11,097 bases of DNA from Bacteroidota bacterium (GCA_023400335.1 JAEXFF010000190.1:1-11097), one strand, 5' to 3'; shown: positions 1-7,395, counted from the first letter of the stretch. Translations and numbers: made by a program. The notes: a model not told the origin generated them from the letters alone.

Positions 1-428
<428 letters not shown>

Positions 429-443
429 TAAATGAACCCGGTG

Positions 444-469
444 GAGCCGAAAATTTGACTGTTCGGCTC
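444..469 (+). promoter_or_regulatory. Hairpin between pta and ackA
   Basis: A perfect 8-bp inverted repeat, gagccgaa (444-451) and ttcggctc (462-469), with a 10-base loop, fills the short pta-ackA gap and ends 21 bases before the ackA ATG. The bases after it (tgtttcaataattc) are not a clean T-run, so it is a poor intrinsic terminator. It may act as an RNA-processing or stability element that sets the relative amounts of the two enzymes, or as a partial attenuator. The repeat is seen directly; the role is inferred. Confidence 0.5.
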
Positions 470-490
470 TGTTTCAATAATTCGCTAAAT

Positions 491-1690
491 ATGAATATAT
501 TAGTTTTAAATTGCGGGAGTTCTTCCATAAAGTATCAATTATTAAATATGGAAGCCCAGCCTGTTTTACTGGCAAAAGGTATAGTTGAAAAAATTGGACT
601 TCCGATGGGGTCTTTTACTCATAAACCCAACGGAAAAGACAAATACGTATTGGAAAAACCGATTCCGGACCATGTAGATGGTATGAATCTGATCCTAAAA
701 GCATTGACGGATAAAACTCACGGTGTCATTGTTTCTTTAGAAGAAATATTTGCTGTGGGACATCGTATCGCTCACGGAGGTGAATATTTTTCCCAAAGTG
801 TATTGATTGACGAGGATGTAAAAAGGAAAATCAAAGCATGCAGTGAAATTGCTCCCCTGCACAATCCAGCCCATTTAAAGGGGATTGAAACCATGGAACG
901 TTTGCTTCCTACAGTGCCTCAGGTGGCTGTATTCGATACTTCTTTCCATCAGACCCTCCCGCCAAAAGCTTTTATTTACGGTATACCGTATGAATATTAC
1001 GAGAAGTACAGTGTAAGAAGATACGGTTTTCATGGAACTTCTCACAAATTTGTAGCAGAAAAGGCTTGCCAAATATTAAGCTGGGATATCACTGAAAAGA
1101 AAATTATCACTTGCCATTTGGGTAACGGCGCTTCGATAACAGCTATCGATAAAGGGAAATCAGTGGATACATCTATGGGCTTTACGCCGGTTGCCGGATT
1201 AGTTATGGGAACCCGTTGCGGGGATTTAGACACAGGAGCCCTCCTCTATATTTGTGACAAAAAAGGATATACTTCTCAGGAGGCGGTACGCCTGACAAAC
1301 AAAGAATCCGGAGTTTTCGGAATTTCCGGAGTATCTTCGGATTTCCGGGAATTGACAGCCGCCGCAGATGCCGGAAACAACAGAGCCGAATTAGCTTTGG
1401 ACGTATTTTCTTATAATGTAAAAAAATATATTGGAGCTTATGCCGCTGTATTAAACGGAGTAGACCTGATCATTTTTACAGGAGGAATAGGAGAAAATGA
1501 CGAAAGAGTCAGACATTCCGTTTGCACCGGATTAGAATACCTGGGAGTGGAATTTGACGAATCGGTAAATCAGGATGCCAGGGGAGTGGACAGAATTATT
1601 TCAGCAGCTTCTTCCAGAACTTTGGTAATGACAGTGACTACGGACGAAGAGCTCGTTATCGCTACGGATACCTTAAACCTGGTAAAATAA
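491..1690 (+). CDS. ackA: Acetate kinase
   Basis: Converts acetyl phosphate + ADP to acetate + ATP, the energy-yielding last step of acetate fermentation; cytoplasmic, ASKHA fold. I chose the ATG at 491 (399 aa, the usual family length) because it begins MNILVLNCGSSSIKY, the N-terminal phosphate-binding signature; the in-frame TTG at 455 would add 12 unconserved residues and lie inside the intergenic hairpin. Residues matching those known from the Methanosarcina enzyme are present at the expected offset: Asn7, Arg92 (HRIAHGG), Asp149 (FDTSFH), His181 (YGFHGTSH), Asn212 (HLGNGAS), Arg242 (GTRCGDLD) and the late TDEEL Glu pair (386/387). The FTGGIGEND block (329-337) is also intact. No Shine-Dalgarno is visible, typical for this phylum. 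It sits just downstream of pta and is followed by a strong terminator. No oddities seen. Confidence 0.97.
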   Translation: MNILVLNCGSSSIKYQLLNMEAQPVLLAKGIVEKIGLPMGSFTHKPNGKDKYVLEKPIPDHVDGMNLILKALTDKTHGVIVSLEEIFAVGHRIAHGGEYFSQSVLIDEDVKRKIKACSEIAPLHNPAHLKGIETMERLLPTVPQVAVFDTSFHQTLPPKAFIYGIPYEYYEKYSVRRYGFHGTSHKFVAEKACQILSWDITEKKIITCHLGNGASITAIDKGKSVDTSMGFTPVAGLVMGTRCGDLDTGALLYICDKKGYTSQEAVRLTNKESGVFGISGVSSDFRELTAAADAGNNRAELALDVFSYNVKKYIGAYAAVLNGVDLIIFTGGIGENDERVRHSVCTGLEYLGVEFDESVNQDARGVDRIISAASSRTLVMTVTTDEELVIATDTLNLVK

Positions 1691-1777
1691 TCTGTTTTTC
1701 CGGGAATGAGTACTTCATTTCCGCCGACAGTTTACTGATCAAAAATTATTCAATTCTATCAGGAAAATAATTTAATA

Positions 1778-1818
1778 AACAAGCCAATTAATTTTTTAAT
1801 TAGTTGGCTTGTTAAAAT
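1778..1818. terminator. Bidirectional intrinsic terminator after ackA
   Basis: Long inverted repeat: aacaagccaa (1778-1787) pairs with ttggcttgtt (1804-1813), and the A/T-rich inner part (ttaatt/aattag) can extend the stem to nearly 20 bp with one G-U pair. It is followed on the + strand by aaaattttt and on the - strand by an A/T-rich tail. It lies between ackA (+) and the LRR gene (-), which converge, so it probably serves both. Confidence 0.8.
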
Positions 1819-1868
1819 TTTTACAAAACTATTTTATCCGTATTATTCAGATAGATTTTCAGACCGAA

Positions 1869-2594
1869 TCATATTTTATACCATCCCCTTTTCAATTCAA
1901 GGGTACTGTCGGAATTAGGAATCATATTGTTGCGGATCACCACAAATCCTTTCTCCTTATGCGGAGGGATTGCCAATGAATCCACAAAATGCCGTAATGC
2001 CGATATATCCAAAGCATTATTCCCAATGTTTACAGAACGTAACTTTTTACATTTACTGACGTCCAGGTGATGAATATTATTATATTTACAAAATAAATCC
2101 ACCAGTCCCCGGCAACCACTTAACTCCAAATATTCCAAATTATTCCAGGCACAAGACAAGTGAAACAACTTTTTATACCGCCCCAGTTTCAGTTCTCCCA
2201 ATTGATTATGAGAACAATCTAATTCATATAATTTTCTGCATTCCCGCACATCCAACTCCCTTAACAAATTTTCCGAACAATCTATAAATTCTAGGGTAGG
2301 ACAATAATTTACTTCTAAACGAATAATCCGGCATTTCTTTATATCCAAATCTACAATCTTCTCTCCTTGAATAATAAGATGATAGATTCCTCCCCCCTTA
2401 TAAAAATGCCTGAAACATTCCGCCTGCTTTTTTGTTTCACTCTCTTCTCCATCTCCCCATTCTACCTTAACCATCCCGGCATTTACCCGAAATGAAATTT
2501 CCTCTCTCTCATCTATTTCTATATCCAGATAAATTTCACCATATGTTATATGCTGACACCATTTTGATCTCTTAAAAAAATCAAATATATTCAT
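1869..2594 (-). CDS. Leucine-rich-repeat protein with PKD-like segment, no signal peptide
   Basis: 241 aa; function unknown. Residues 43-50 (KVEWGDGE) and the following FRHFYKGGGIYHLIIQG (61-77) look like the WGDG...Y..G.Y.V.I.G signature of a PKD-like module that precedes leucine-rich repeats in many secreted Bacteroidetes proteins. From residue 80 the chain falls into 21-residue repeats: 80-100, 101-121, 122-142, 143-163 and 164-184, each of the form L..L.C..N.L..L.L..C.., with a diverged cap at 185-207 (IGNNALDISAL). The oddity is the N-terminus: MNIFDFFKRSKW has no hydrophobic stretch, and a TAA lies in frame five codons upstream, so no signal peptide can be recovered. It thus seems to stay in the cytoplasm, or is a relic. 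It converges with ackA and is separated from lipoprotein A by an A/T-rich gap and a terminator, so it is probably transcribed alone. LRRs commonly bind proteins; the partner is unknown. Confidence 0.85.
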   Translation of the reverse strand: MNIFDFFKRSKWCQHITYGEIYLDIEIDEREEISFRVNAGMVKVEWGDGEESETKKQAECFRHFYKGGGIYHLIIQGEKIVDLDIKKCRIIRLEVNYCPTLEFIDCSENLLRELDVRECRKLYELDCSHNQLGELKLGRYKKLFHLSCAWNNLEYLELSGCRGLVDLFCKYNNIHHLDVSKCKKLRSVNIGNNALDISALRHFVDSLAIPPHKEKGFVVIRNNMIPNSDSTLELKRGWYKI

Positions 2595-2706
2595 AGAAGA
2601 AAGAGATTAAACAAAGTAGGATTTAAAATATCATCAGAAATAAACTGAATATCTATTTTTTAAATGACACACAACAAATCCTATTTTACATTTCTAATTT
2701 ACATTA

Positions 2707-2714
2707 CAAATATA
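2707..2714 (-). promoter_or_regulatory. Possible -7 promoter box for the LRR gene
   Basis: The - strand reads TATATTTG, an exact match to the Bacteroidetes housekeeping -7 consensus TAnnTTTG, about 112 bases upstream of the LRR start. No TTTG-type -33 box is visible at the expected distance, and A/T-rich DNA produces such matches by chance, so this is weak. Confidence 0.25.
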
Positions 2715-2767
2715 TATAAATAATCATTTAATATTTAAAATATATAGATAAATATTCTATTTTTTAT

Positions 2768-2782
2768 ATTATGTAACATAAT
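2768..2782. promoter_or_regulatory. Operator-like palindrome
   Basis: attatgt-a-acataat: 7-bp perfect arms around one central base, with two further pairs outside one mismatch. It contains the only G/C bases in its surroundings and lies about 174 bases upstream of the LRR start codon. The symmetry resembles a site for a dimeric regulator, but no named regulator can be assigned. Confidence 0.35.
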
Positions 2783-2880
2783 TTATATACCTATATTTAC
2801 ATTCCTCTCTTTAATTGTATATTTTATAATTTTTTTGATCCGGAAATGAGTAAAAATTTAAAAAACAGACTTTAGGTCAG

Positions 2881-2912
2881 AAAAAAAGCTGCCTGAATTT
2901 TCAGACAGCTTT
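2881..2912 (-). terminator. Intrinsic terminator after lipoprotein A
   Basis: aaagctgcctgaa (2885-2897) pairs with ttcagacagcttt (2900-2912); on the - strand RNA the single non-Watson-Crick position is a G-U pair. A run of seven U follows on the - strand (2881-2887). It lies 22 bases after the lipoprotein A stop and isolates it from the LRR gene. Confidence 0.85.
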
Positions 2913-2933
2913 ATCATTCAAAATTCTTTTCCC

Positions 2934-3680
2934 CTATTCCAGGAAATCGATATTTCCGCTTTTTAATGTAATGATATGCGGTTTACTCTCTAAAATCAAA
3001 GTACCTTTCCCGCTTATGCCATATAAGGCAGCAAAAGCGATTTGTACTTCATCCTCGTCCTGGAGCATATATCCTGTTGTACGCGATACGACCTCTTTCA
3101 GTTTATAAGATCCGGAAGTTATTGCTGAATTATAGGGGTCCCATTTTACGTAATAATTATTATAGCGGTTGAATCCTCCGCTACTTGCCATTTCTTTCGT
3201 CCGGACAGAAAACATCAGACAATATTCATTGGCATTTTCTACAGCCTCCCATTCGGCATAAATAGTTCCGGATTCTAAATTAAACTTTTTCAGCTTCAAC
3301 TCTCCCAGACTCTTGTCGATATTGAAAGTTAAAGTTTGAGTGGCTGTCTCTCCTCCGAGGTTCGTCGCCAGTACCTCATAAGTTCCGTTAGGCATTTTTG
3401 AGCTGTATAGGAGAGGAGTCTCCCAAACATTAGTTGCTTTTTTTACAAAAGAACAATTGGAATTTTCTGTACACTGCAATTTTGCACTGGCGATTTCCTG
3501 GGAAGAGAAACTGTATATATAAGGTGCATATACAGGAGTTCCCTCCTCAAACTTTTGTAGGAAATACCCAGCTGTGCTAATTGTAAAATTAACCTGATTA
3601 TCGGACTTAAGACATCCGCTCAATAAAAAAGGTAATGTGGCCAAAAGCAGCCCATACCTGACCATTTTTAATGTTTTCAT
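2934..3680 (-). CDS. Lipoprotein A, FN3-like, paralogue of lipoprotein B
   Basis: 248 aa, function unknown. The N-terminus is a type II signal peptide: basic start, hydrophobic stretch at 10-20, lipobox LLSGC with the lipidated Cys at 23. The residues after it (LKSDNQ) carry charged side chains, compatible with the lipoprotein export signal that sends Bacteroidetes lipoproteins to the cell surface, though not a textbook match. Residues about 118-160 contain a segment like a fibronectin type III strand pair (IYAEWEAVENANEYCLMFSV), preceded by an IDKSLGELKL stretch and a GTYEVLATN segment. Two Cys (70, 76) could form a disulfide. It shares Cys23, CLKS, IDK-LG, VENAN-Y and GTL-LES-P with lipoprotein B (5241-5978), so they are paralogues. 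It is transcribed away from the porin at 3832 and ends at its own terminator. A surface-exposed binding or assembly partner of the porin is a guess from context only. Confidence 0.85.
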   Translation of the reverse strand: MKTLKMVRYGLLLATLPFLLSGCLKSDNQVNFTISTAGYFLQKFEEGTPVYAPYIYSFSSQEIASAKLQCTENSNCSFVKKATNVWETPLLYSSKMPNGTYEVLATNLGGETATQTLTFNIDKSLGELKLKKFNLESGTIYAEWEAVENANEYCLMFSVRTKEMASSGGFNRYNNYYVKWDPYNSAITSGSYKLKEVVSRTTGYMLQDEDEVQIAFAALYGISGKGTLILESKPHIITLKSGNIDFLE

Positions 3681-3831
3681 ACTTATTGTTTTTTCCCGTT
3701 TTAAAATTGTACGAATATCTGTATTTTTTTTTAGAGCTACAAGAAAAAAGGTTTTTATGTAACTTTTTTTACTGGAATAGAGTACAATCCACAGTTTTTA
3801 AACAGGATTTGAATCATTTATTTAATTTTTA
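3681..3831. promoter_or_regulatory. Divergent intergenic region, lipoprotein A / porin
   Basis: These 151 bases separate two start codons facing away from each other, so both promoters should lie here. By eye I find no exact TAnnTTTG on either strand; taaaattg (3702-3709, +) has one mismatch. The 11-mer gttttaaaatt (3698-3708) also occurs upstream of lipoprotein B (5987-5997), in the same orientation relative to each gene. Confidence 0.4.
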
Positions 3832-5019
3832 ATGATGAAAAAACTATTTTTACTTCTCTCGCTTGTATTTTGTTTTGCTTCAGCTTTTTCACAACATCTA
3901 AGCTTTCAGTCCTCCAAAATTGATTCCTTGGATGCAAAAACATTATTCGAGCGCATTACTAAAATCGAAAAGAAAACAGAAAAATTAAATGTATTTTTAA
4001 ATACGCAAGGAAGTTTCAATGTATATCCAAAGGGAAACAGTACCGAACAGGCTACCTTTAAAATGGACCAGCTTCGTTTGGAAATCAAAGGTAATATTAA
4101 CCGGTGGATCTTTTACCGCTACCGGCAGCGTCTCAACCGGAGCAACAATCCCGAAGCTTTGGACAATCTGCCGAACTCCATCGATTATGCAGCCATCGGA
4201 TTTCAGGTCACGGAAAAATTCTCCATTTTTGCCGGGAAAGAATCGGTCGTTTTCGGAGGAATGGAATTCGATCTGAACCCGATCGAAGTCTATGAATACT
4301 GCGATCTCCTTGCCAATATGCATAGTTTTCAAACGGGGGTAGATTTCTCTTACTGGATTACGGATAACCATGAACTTCAGTTTCAAGTTGTCAATTCCCG
4401 GAACGGTTCTTTCGAAGATATGTTTGGAAGAACCGATTCCACGGTTAAAGCTGCTAAGACCCCTCTGGGCTACACCCTGAACTGGAATGGAAGTTTCTGG
4501 GAAAATACGGTACGTACCCGTTGGTCCGCTTCTGTATTCCACGATGCAACCAATAAGAATATGTATTATTATGCTCTCGGGACGGAATTAAATCTCCATC
4601 GCTTTCATATGTATTTCGATTTTATGCTGTCAAAAGAAGAGTTGGATAGAAAAGGCATTATTTCCCGTCTTGCTTATGCTGCCGGTTTTACAAACAGAGC
4701 AGAAGACGTACGTTATATGGCCTTAGTTGCCCATTTCAATTACCGGATTCGTCCGAAATTAAACGTATTCCTTAAAGGGATGTACGAAACAGCTTCCGTT
4801 ACCCATGCCAACGAAGAGTATGCAAAAGGGAAATACAGTACATCCTGGGGATATATAGGAGGTATAGAATATTATCCCATGCGGGAAAATTTACATTTTT
4901 TCCTCACCTATGTAGGACGATCTTACGACTATACACAATGCGCCCGCAATTTCGGGGCTTCCAATACGAATCCACAACGTATTTCTTTGGGGATAATTTA
5001 TCAAATTCCTATATTTTAA
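3832..5019 (+). CDS. Outer-membrane porin, OprO/OprP-like
   Basis: 395 aa. A Sec signal peptide (MMKKLFLLLSLVF..) ends near FSQ at 19-21. Residues about 29-52 (SKIDSLDAKTLFERITKIEK..) form a short amphipathic, probably coiled-coil helix. From about 55 the chain alternates polar and aromatic residues in the manner of a transmembrane beta-barrel (for example KMDQLRLEIKG, WIFYRYRQRL, KFSIFAGKESVVFGG, ELQFQVVNSRNGSF, YMALVAHFNYRI), with the final strand ending in Phe (GIIYQIPIF), as the BAM machinery prefers. The pattern and the FAGKESVVFGG-type segment fit the phosphate-selective porin O/P family; the actual solute is not shown, and phosphate specificity should not be assumed. ATG ATG at 3832/3835 leaves the start ambiguous by one codon. 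It is divergent from lipoprotein A and convergent with lipoprotein B, with a strong terminator at 5116-5158. Confidence 0.85.
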   Translation: MMKKLFLLLSLVFCFASAFSQHLSFQSSKIDSLDAKTLFERITKIEKKTEKLNVFLNTQGSFNVYPKGNSTEQATFKMDQLRLEIKGNINRWIFYRYRQRLNRSNNPEALDNLPNSIDYAAIGFQVTEKFSIFAGKESVVFGGMEFDLNPIEVYEYCDLLANMHSFQTGVDFSYWITDNHELQFQVVNSRNGSFEDMFGRTDSTVKAAKTPLGYTLNWNGSFWENTVRTRWSASVFHDATNKNMYYYALGTELNLHRFHMYFDFMLSKEELDRKGIISRLAYAAGFTNRAEDVRYMALVAHFNYRIRPKLNVFLKGMYETASVTHANEEYAKGKYSTSWGYIGGIEYYPMRENLHFFLTYVGRSYDYTQCARNFGASNTNPQRISLGIIYQIPIF

Positions 5020-5115
5020 ATTTTTCACGGGCTCTGAAGTCCTTGTATCTTCCAGAAACGCTGCTCAACATAACAACCGGATACATAGCAATAAATACCG
5101 TGTCATCCGGAAAAC

Positions 5116-5158
5116 AAAAAGCGTATGCACATTCGATCTTCGTCTGCATACGCTTTTT
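5116..5158. terminator. Bidirectional terminator between porin and lipoprotein B
   Basis: Perfect 14-bp inverted repeat: aaaaagcgtatgca (5116-5129) and tgcatacgcttttt (5145-5158) with a 15-base loop. The A-run and T-run at its ends give a U-tract on either strand, so it can stop transcripts of the porin (+) and of the converging lipoprotein B (-). A second, weaker hairpin (ccggat 5077-5082 / atccgg 5105-5110) lies just before it. The remainder of 5020-5240 shows no gene. Confidence 0.9.
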
Positions 5159-5201
5159 AAAGAATTGATATGAAATTTACCCTATATCCTCTATCAAATA
5201 A

Positions 5202-5229
5202 TCAGGAAACCGTCAAGTGCCCTTCCTGA
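5202..5229 (-). terminator. Weak hairpin just after lipoprotein B
   Basis: tcaggaa (5202-5208) and ttcctga (5223-5229) pair perfectly over 7 bp with a 14-base loop, 11 bases after the lipoprotein B stop. The tail on the - strand (ttatttgata) is only moderately U-rich. It may be a first, leaky stop ahead of the strong terminator at 5116-5158. Confidence 0.35.
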
Positions 5230-5240
5230 AAAATCCCTGT

Positions 5241-5978
5241 TTATTCGGGAATACTGGGTTCTTCTTGCGTTTTTATCTTTATATAAAGAGGAGTACTTTC
5301 CAGCATTAATGTCCCCTGATCCCCTTCGTAACCAGCTACAATAGCTAACTTCAACGGAGTCCCTGCGATAAGTTCCAAGCCATCCAGACAAATCTCTCCC
5401 TGGGTTACCCCTTGCTGATCTCTATCGTGCCAATAAACATATCTGTTATTAATCCGGTAATAATTATTTTGCGAAGATTGTATAGAATACATTAAATAGT
5501 ACGCATTCGCATTTTCAACGGGCAACCACCTGGCTTTAACAGTATTGGTTTGGGAGTTGTATACAAATTCTTCCACTATTAAATTTCCCAGTTGCTTATC
5601 AATCCGGATGGAAGGATTGTGAAAGGCTGTCTGTCCCTCGCTATTGGCGGCAGTAATCCGGTAGACGCCTTGCGGTATATCCGTGCTGAACTCACTATCC
5701 GTCATTTTTGTCTCATAAGCATTGATACCTGTTTTTACCATATTCAGAGAAGTTGGCCCATTGACTTCTGCAGAGACTAAATCCCCGATTGGATTATAAA
5801 TTCCCACGTATAATCCGAATTTAGCTTCTGTTGAAGCTATACTCTCACTATTTTTTTGTAAAACGTAAATGTCCACGTTATAATCAAAAGGATTGTCTTT
5901 TGACTTCAGACATCCGCTTACAAGAAAAGGCAGCAGCACTACAACCCATAAATTTTTAAAATAAGCAAATCTTTTCAT
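5241..5978 (-). CDS. Lipoprotein B, FN3-like, paralogue of lipoprotein A
   Basis: 245 aa from the ATG at 5978, function unknown. A TTG 33 bases further upstream is in frame, but the ATG puts the lipobox LVSGC Cys at 23, exactly as in lipoprotein A, and leaves a normal type II signal peptide (MKRFAYFKNLWVVVLLPF). The mature start CLKSKDNP is charged, as in surface-exported lipoproteins of this phylum. Segments shared with lipoprotein A: Y.LQK (38-42), GVYRITAAN (104-112), IDKQLGNL (126-133), VKARWLPVENANAYYLMYSI (147-166), YYRINNRYVYW and GTLMLEST (222-229). The VKARW..VENANAYYL part resembles a fibronectin type III strand pair. The two cysteines seen in lipoprotein A (70, 76) are absent. It converges with the porin and lies downstream of the phosphofructokinase gene on the same strand, with a 154-base gap. 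A ligand-binding or structural surface role is possible but not shown. Confidence 0.85.
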   Translation of the reverse strand: MKRFAYFKNLWVVVLLPFLVSGCLKSKDNPFDYNVDIYVLQKNSESIASTEAKFGLYVGIYNPIGDLVSAEVNGPTSLNMVKTGINAYETKMTDSEFSTDIPQGVYRITAANSEGQTAFHNPSIRIDKQLGNLIVEEFVYNSQTNTVKARWLPVENANAYYLMYSIQSSQNNYYRINNRYVYWHDRDQQGVTQGEICLDGLELIAGTPLKLAIVAGYEGDQGTLMLESTPLYIKIKTQEEPSIPE

Positions 5979-6132
5979 TCTGAATTGTTTTAAAATTAAA
6001 ATTTTTCCCAATTTTTATCGATTGCGAAGATCAGCATTTTTTTTGAATCCTGCAAGGAAAACATACTTAGACCATTACATTTTAAAGAATTCCATACGTG
6101 AAAATATTAAAGTTCTCGCCTATTCGGAATTT

Positions 6133-7344
6133 TTATTTCATGATGTGATCCCATTCGAAATATTCCGGGAGGGGAAGATAATTTTTAGCCTTTTCCCGAT
6201 CGGCTTGCGTGAGGTAATAAATCATTTCGGAAAAAGTACTTTTTACTTCTTCTCTCTGCATATTAACCAGGCGTGGAGGAATTTTTCCATTTTCATCTTC
6301 TACCTCCTGCAAATAAACAGGTATCACATTCTGATGTACATCTACAGCCACCATACATCCGGTACAACCTGCCTCAAAGAGTTTTTTCACGCCTATTCCT
6401 AAAGTCGTACAATACGTCAGGTCGAATCCGCAAGGATCTGCACAACGGAGGGAATATCCTACTTCTACCGGACGGCTGATAATCTCCAGACCATATTTTT
6501 TCAGGCACTTCCGGACAATTTTATTTAAAATATAGGCTTTTCCTACATCACTGAGTTCCGGATGCCCGTGTGCATCCCGTTCGAAAACAATGCCGGAAGT
6601 CGCCATATCCTCCTCATTCAGAAAATGGAAAATTCCTTCACTCATGACAACAACTCCCGATTTCTGACCGAGAATACGCCTCTTGATCATAGCGGAAATA
6701 ATTAACCGGATTACCTTCTCCAATGTAATCTCTTTTCCCCCGAACATTTCCGGAATAATAATCATGGCACTCTGTATTCCTTTTCCAATTTCATAAGCCA
6801 GATGACCGGCTTCCCGGCCCATAGACATCAGCAAATACCAGTTTTGAGTAGTTGCCGCTTCCGCTTTCACAACCTTAGCGATGTTTATCCCCATTTCTTT
6901 TGCCGACATAAATCCAAAAGTGGGTACACCTTCCGGTAAAGGCAAATCGTTGTCTATCGTTTTAGGTACATGAATATTTTGTATGGGAACATTGTTTTCC
7001 GACAAATATTTTGCCAACCGGTTGGCCGTAGAAGCCGTATCGTCTCCTCCTATTGTAACTAATAATTCTACCTCATAGCGCAAAAAAAAGGAACAGGAAA
7101 AATCTTTTTCTTCCGGTTTATAACGACTCATTCTGATCAGGGAGCCTCCCCGGGTATAAATCTGGTCGGCTTTCTCAAAGGTCAGCTCTTCCACTTCCGG
7201 ATGGTCTGCACATAAACCTTTATACCCTTCATGTATGCCTAAAACCCGGTAACCGACCTTTAAAAATACTTTGGTAACCGTAGCAACTACGGTATTGATG
7301 CCGGGAGCAGGTCCTCCCCCGCATAAAATAGCTATTGATTTCAT
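6133..7344 (-). CDS. pfp: Pyrophosphate-dependent 6-phosphofructokinase
   Basis: Phosphorylates fructose-6-phosphate to fructose-1,6-bisphosphate; the reaction with PPi is reversible, so it can serve glycolysis and gluconeogenesis. 403 aa, longer than the roughly 320-residue ATP enzymes. The N-terminal GGGPAPGINTVV (9-20) is the phosphate-donor loop. Donor choice is read from two sites: GGDDT (99-103), where Asp102 replaces the Gly of ATP enzymes (GGDGS), and PKTIDND (127-133), where Lys128 is the PPi-type residue. Both point to PPi. Asp131 is the likely catalytic base; MGR (175-177) and GYSLRCADP (296-304) fit the sugar-phosphate site. The start is ATG at 7344 after an A-rich leader (ttgaaaaATG). 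pgi lies upstream on the same strand, but a terminator sits between them, so pfp probably has its own promoter. No clear terminator is seen after it. Confidence 0.93.
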   Translation of the reverse strand: MKSIAILCGGGPAPGINTVVATVTKVFLKVGYRVLGIHEGYKGLCADHPEVEELTFEKADQIYTRGGSLIRMSRYKPEEKDFSCSFFLRYEVELLVTIGGDDTASTANRLAKYLSENNVPIQNIHVPKTIDNDLPLPEGVPTFGFMSAKEMGINIAKVVKAEAATTQNWYLLMSMGREAGHLAYEIGKGIQSAMIIIPEMFGGKEITLEKVIRLIISAMIKRRILGQKSGVVVMSEGIFHFLNEEDMATSGIVFERDAHGHPELSDVGKAYILNKIVRKCLKKYGLEIISRPVEVGYSLRCADPCGFDLTYCTTLGIGVKKLFEAGCTGCMVAVDVHQNVIPVYLQEVEDENGKIPPRLVNMQREEVKSTFSEMIYYLTQADREKAKNYLPLPEYFEWDHIMK

Positions 7345-7395
7345 TTTTCAATTTATTGAGGTGTGTTGAGTTATCCCTTCTTCCATTTCAGGGGA

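Larger units (their letters stand above)
2595..2877. other. A/T-rich gene-free stretch upstream of the LRR gene
   Basis: About 280 bases with long A/T runs, much poorer in G/C than the genes on either side. I see no convincing coding frame, RNA gene or mobile element. It holds a 15-base palindrome at 2768-2782 and one match to the Bacteroidetes -7 box at 2707-2714 on the - strand. It most likely contains the promoter and leader of the LRR gene. Confidence 0.6.

Noticed and set aside
455..490. TTG at 455 as the start of acetate kinase
   Set aside because: The extra 12 residues match nothing in the family and the codon lies in the loop of the pta-ackA hairpin; the ATG at 491 gives the canonical N-terminus MNILVLNCGSSS.
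1691..1777. Possible stem-loops after ackA (ctgat...atcag; gggaatga...tcatttcc)
   Set aside because: Short or imperfect, with no T-run; the clear terminator at 1778-1818 explains the gap.
2718..2755. A/T-only palindromes such as atattt-a-aaatat
   Set aside because: Made of A and T alone in an A/T-rich stretch, so expected by chance.
3997..4542. 181-residue open frame on the - strand under the porin
   Set aside because: It lies wholly inside the porin gene in antisense, has no recognisable motif and no start context; the porin frame has signal peptide and barrel pattern.
5020..5168. Continuation of an open frame past the porin stop (4938-5168, +)
   Set aside because: Out of frame with the porin, overlaps its conserved last strands and runs through the terminator stem; no family resemblance.
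2934..5978. SusC/SusD-type glycan uptake locus
   Set aside because: The porin is only 395 aa with no plug or carboxypeptidase-like domain and the lipoproteins lack SusD features; the genes are not co-directional.
5979..6011. TTG at 6011 as the start of lipoprotein B
   Set aside because: It would place 11 residues before a complete lipoprotein signal peptide; the ATG at 5978 puts the lipobox Cys at 23 as in its paralogue.
6022..6402. 126-residue open frame on the + strand at the end of pfp
   Set aside because: Most of it is antisense to the conserved phosphofructokinase; composition is Phe/Ile/His-rich as expected from a shadow frame.
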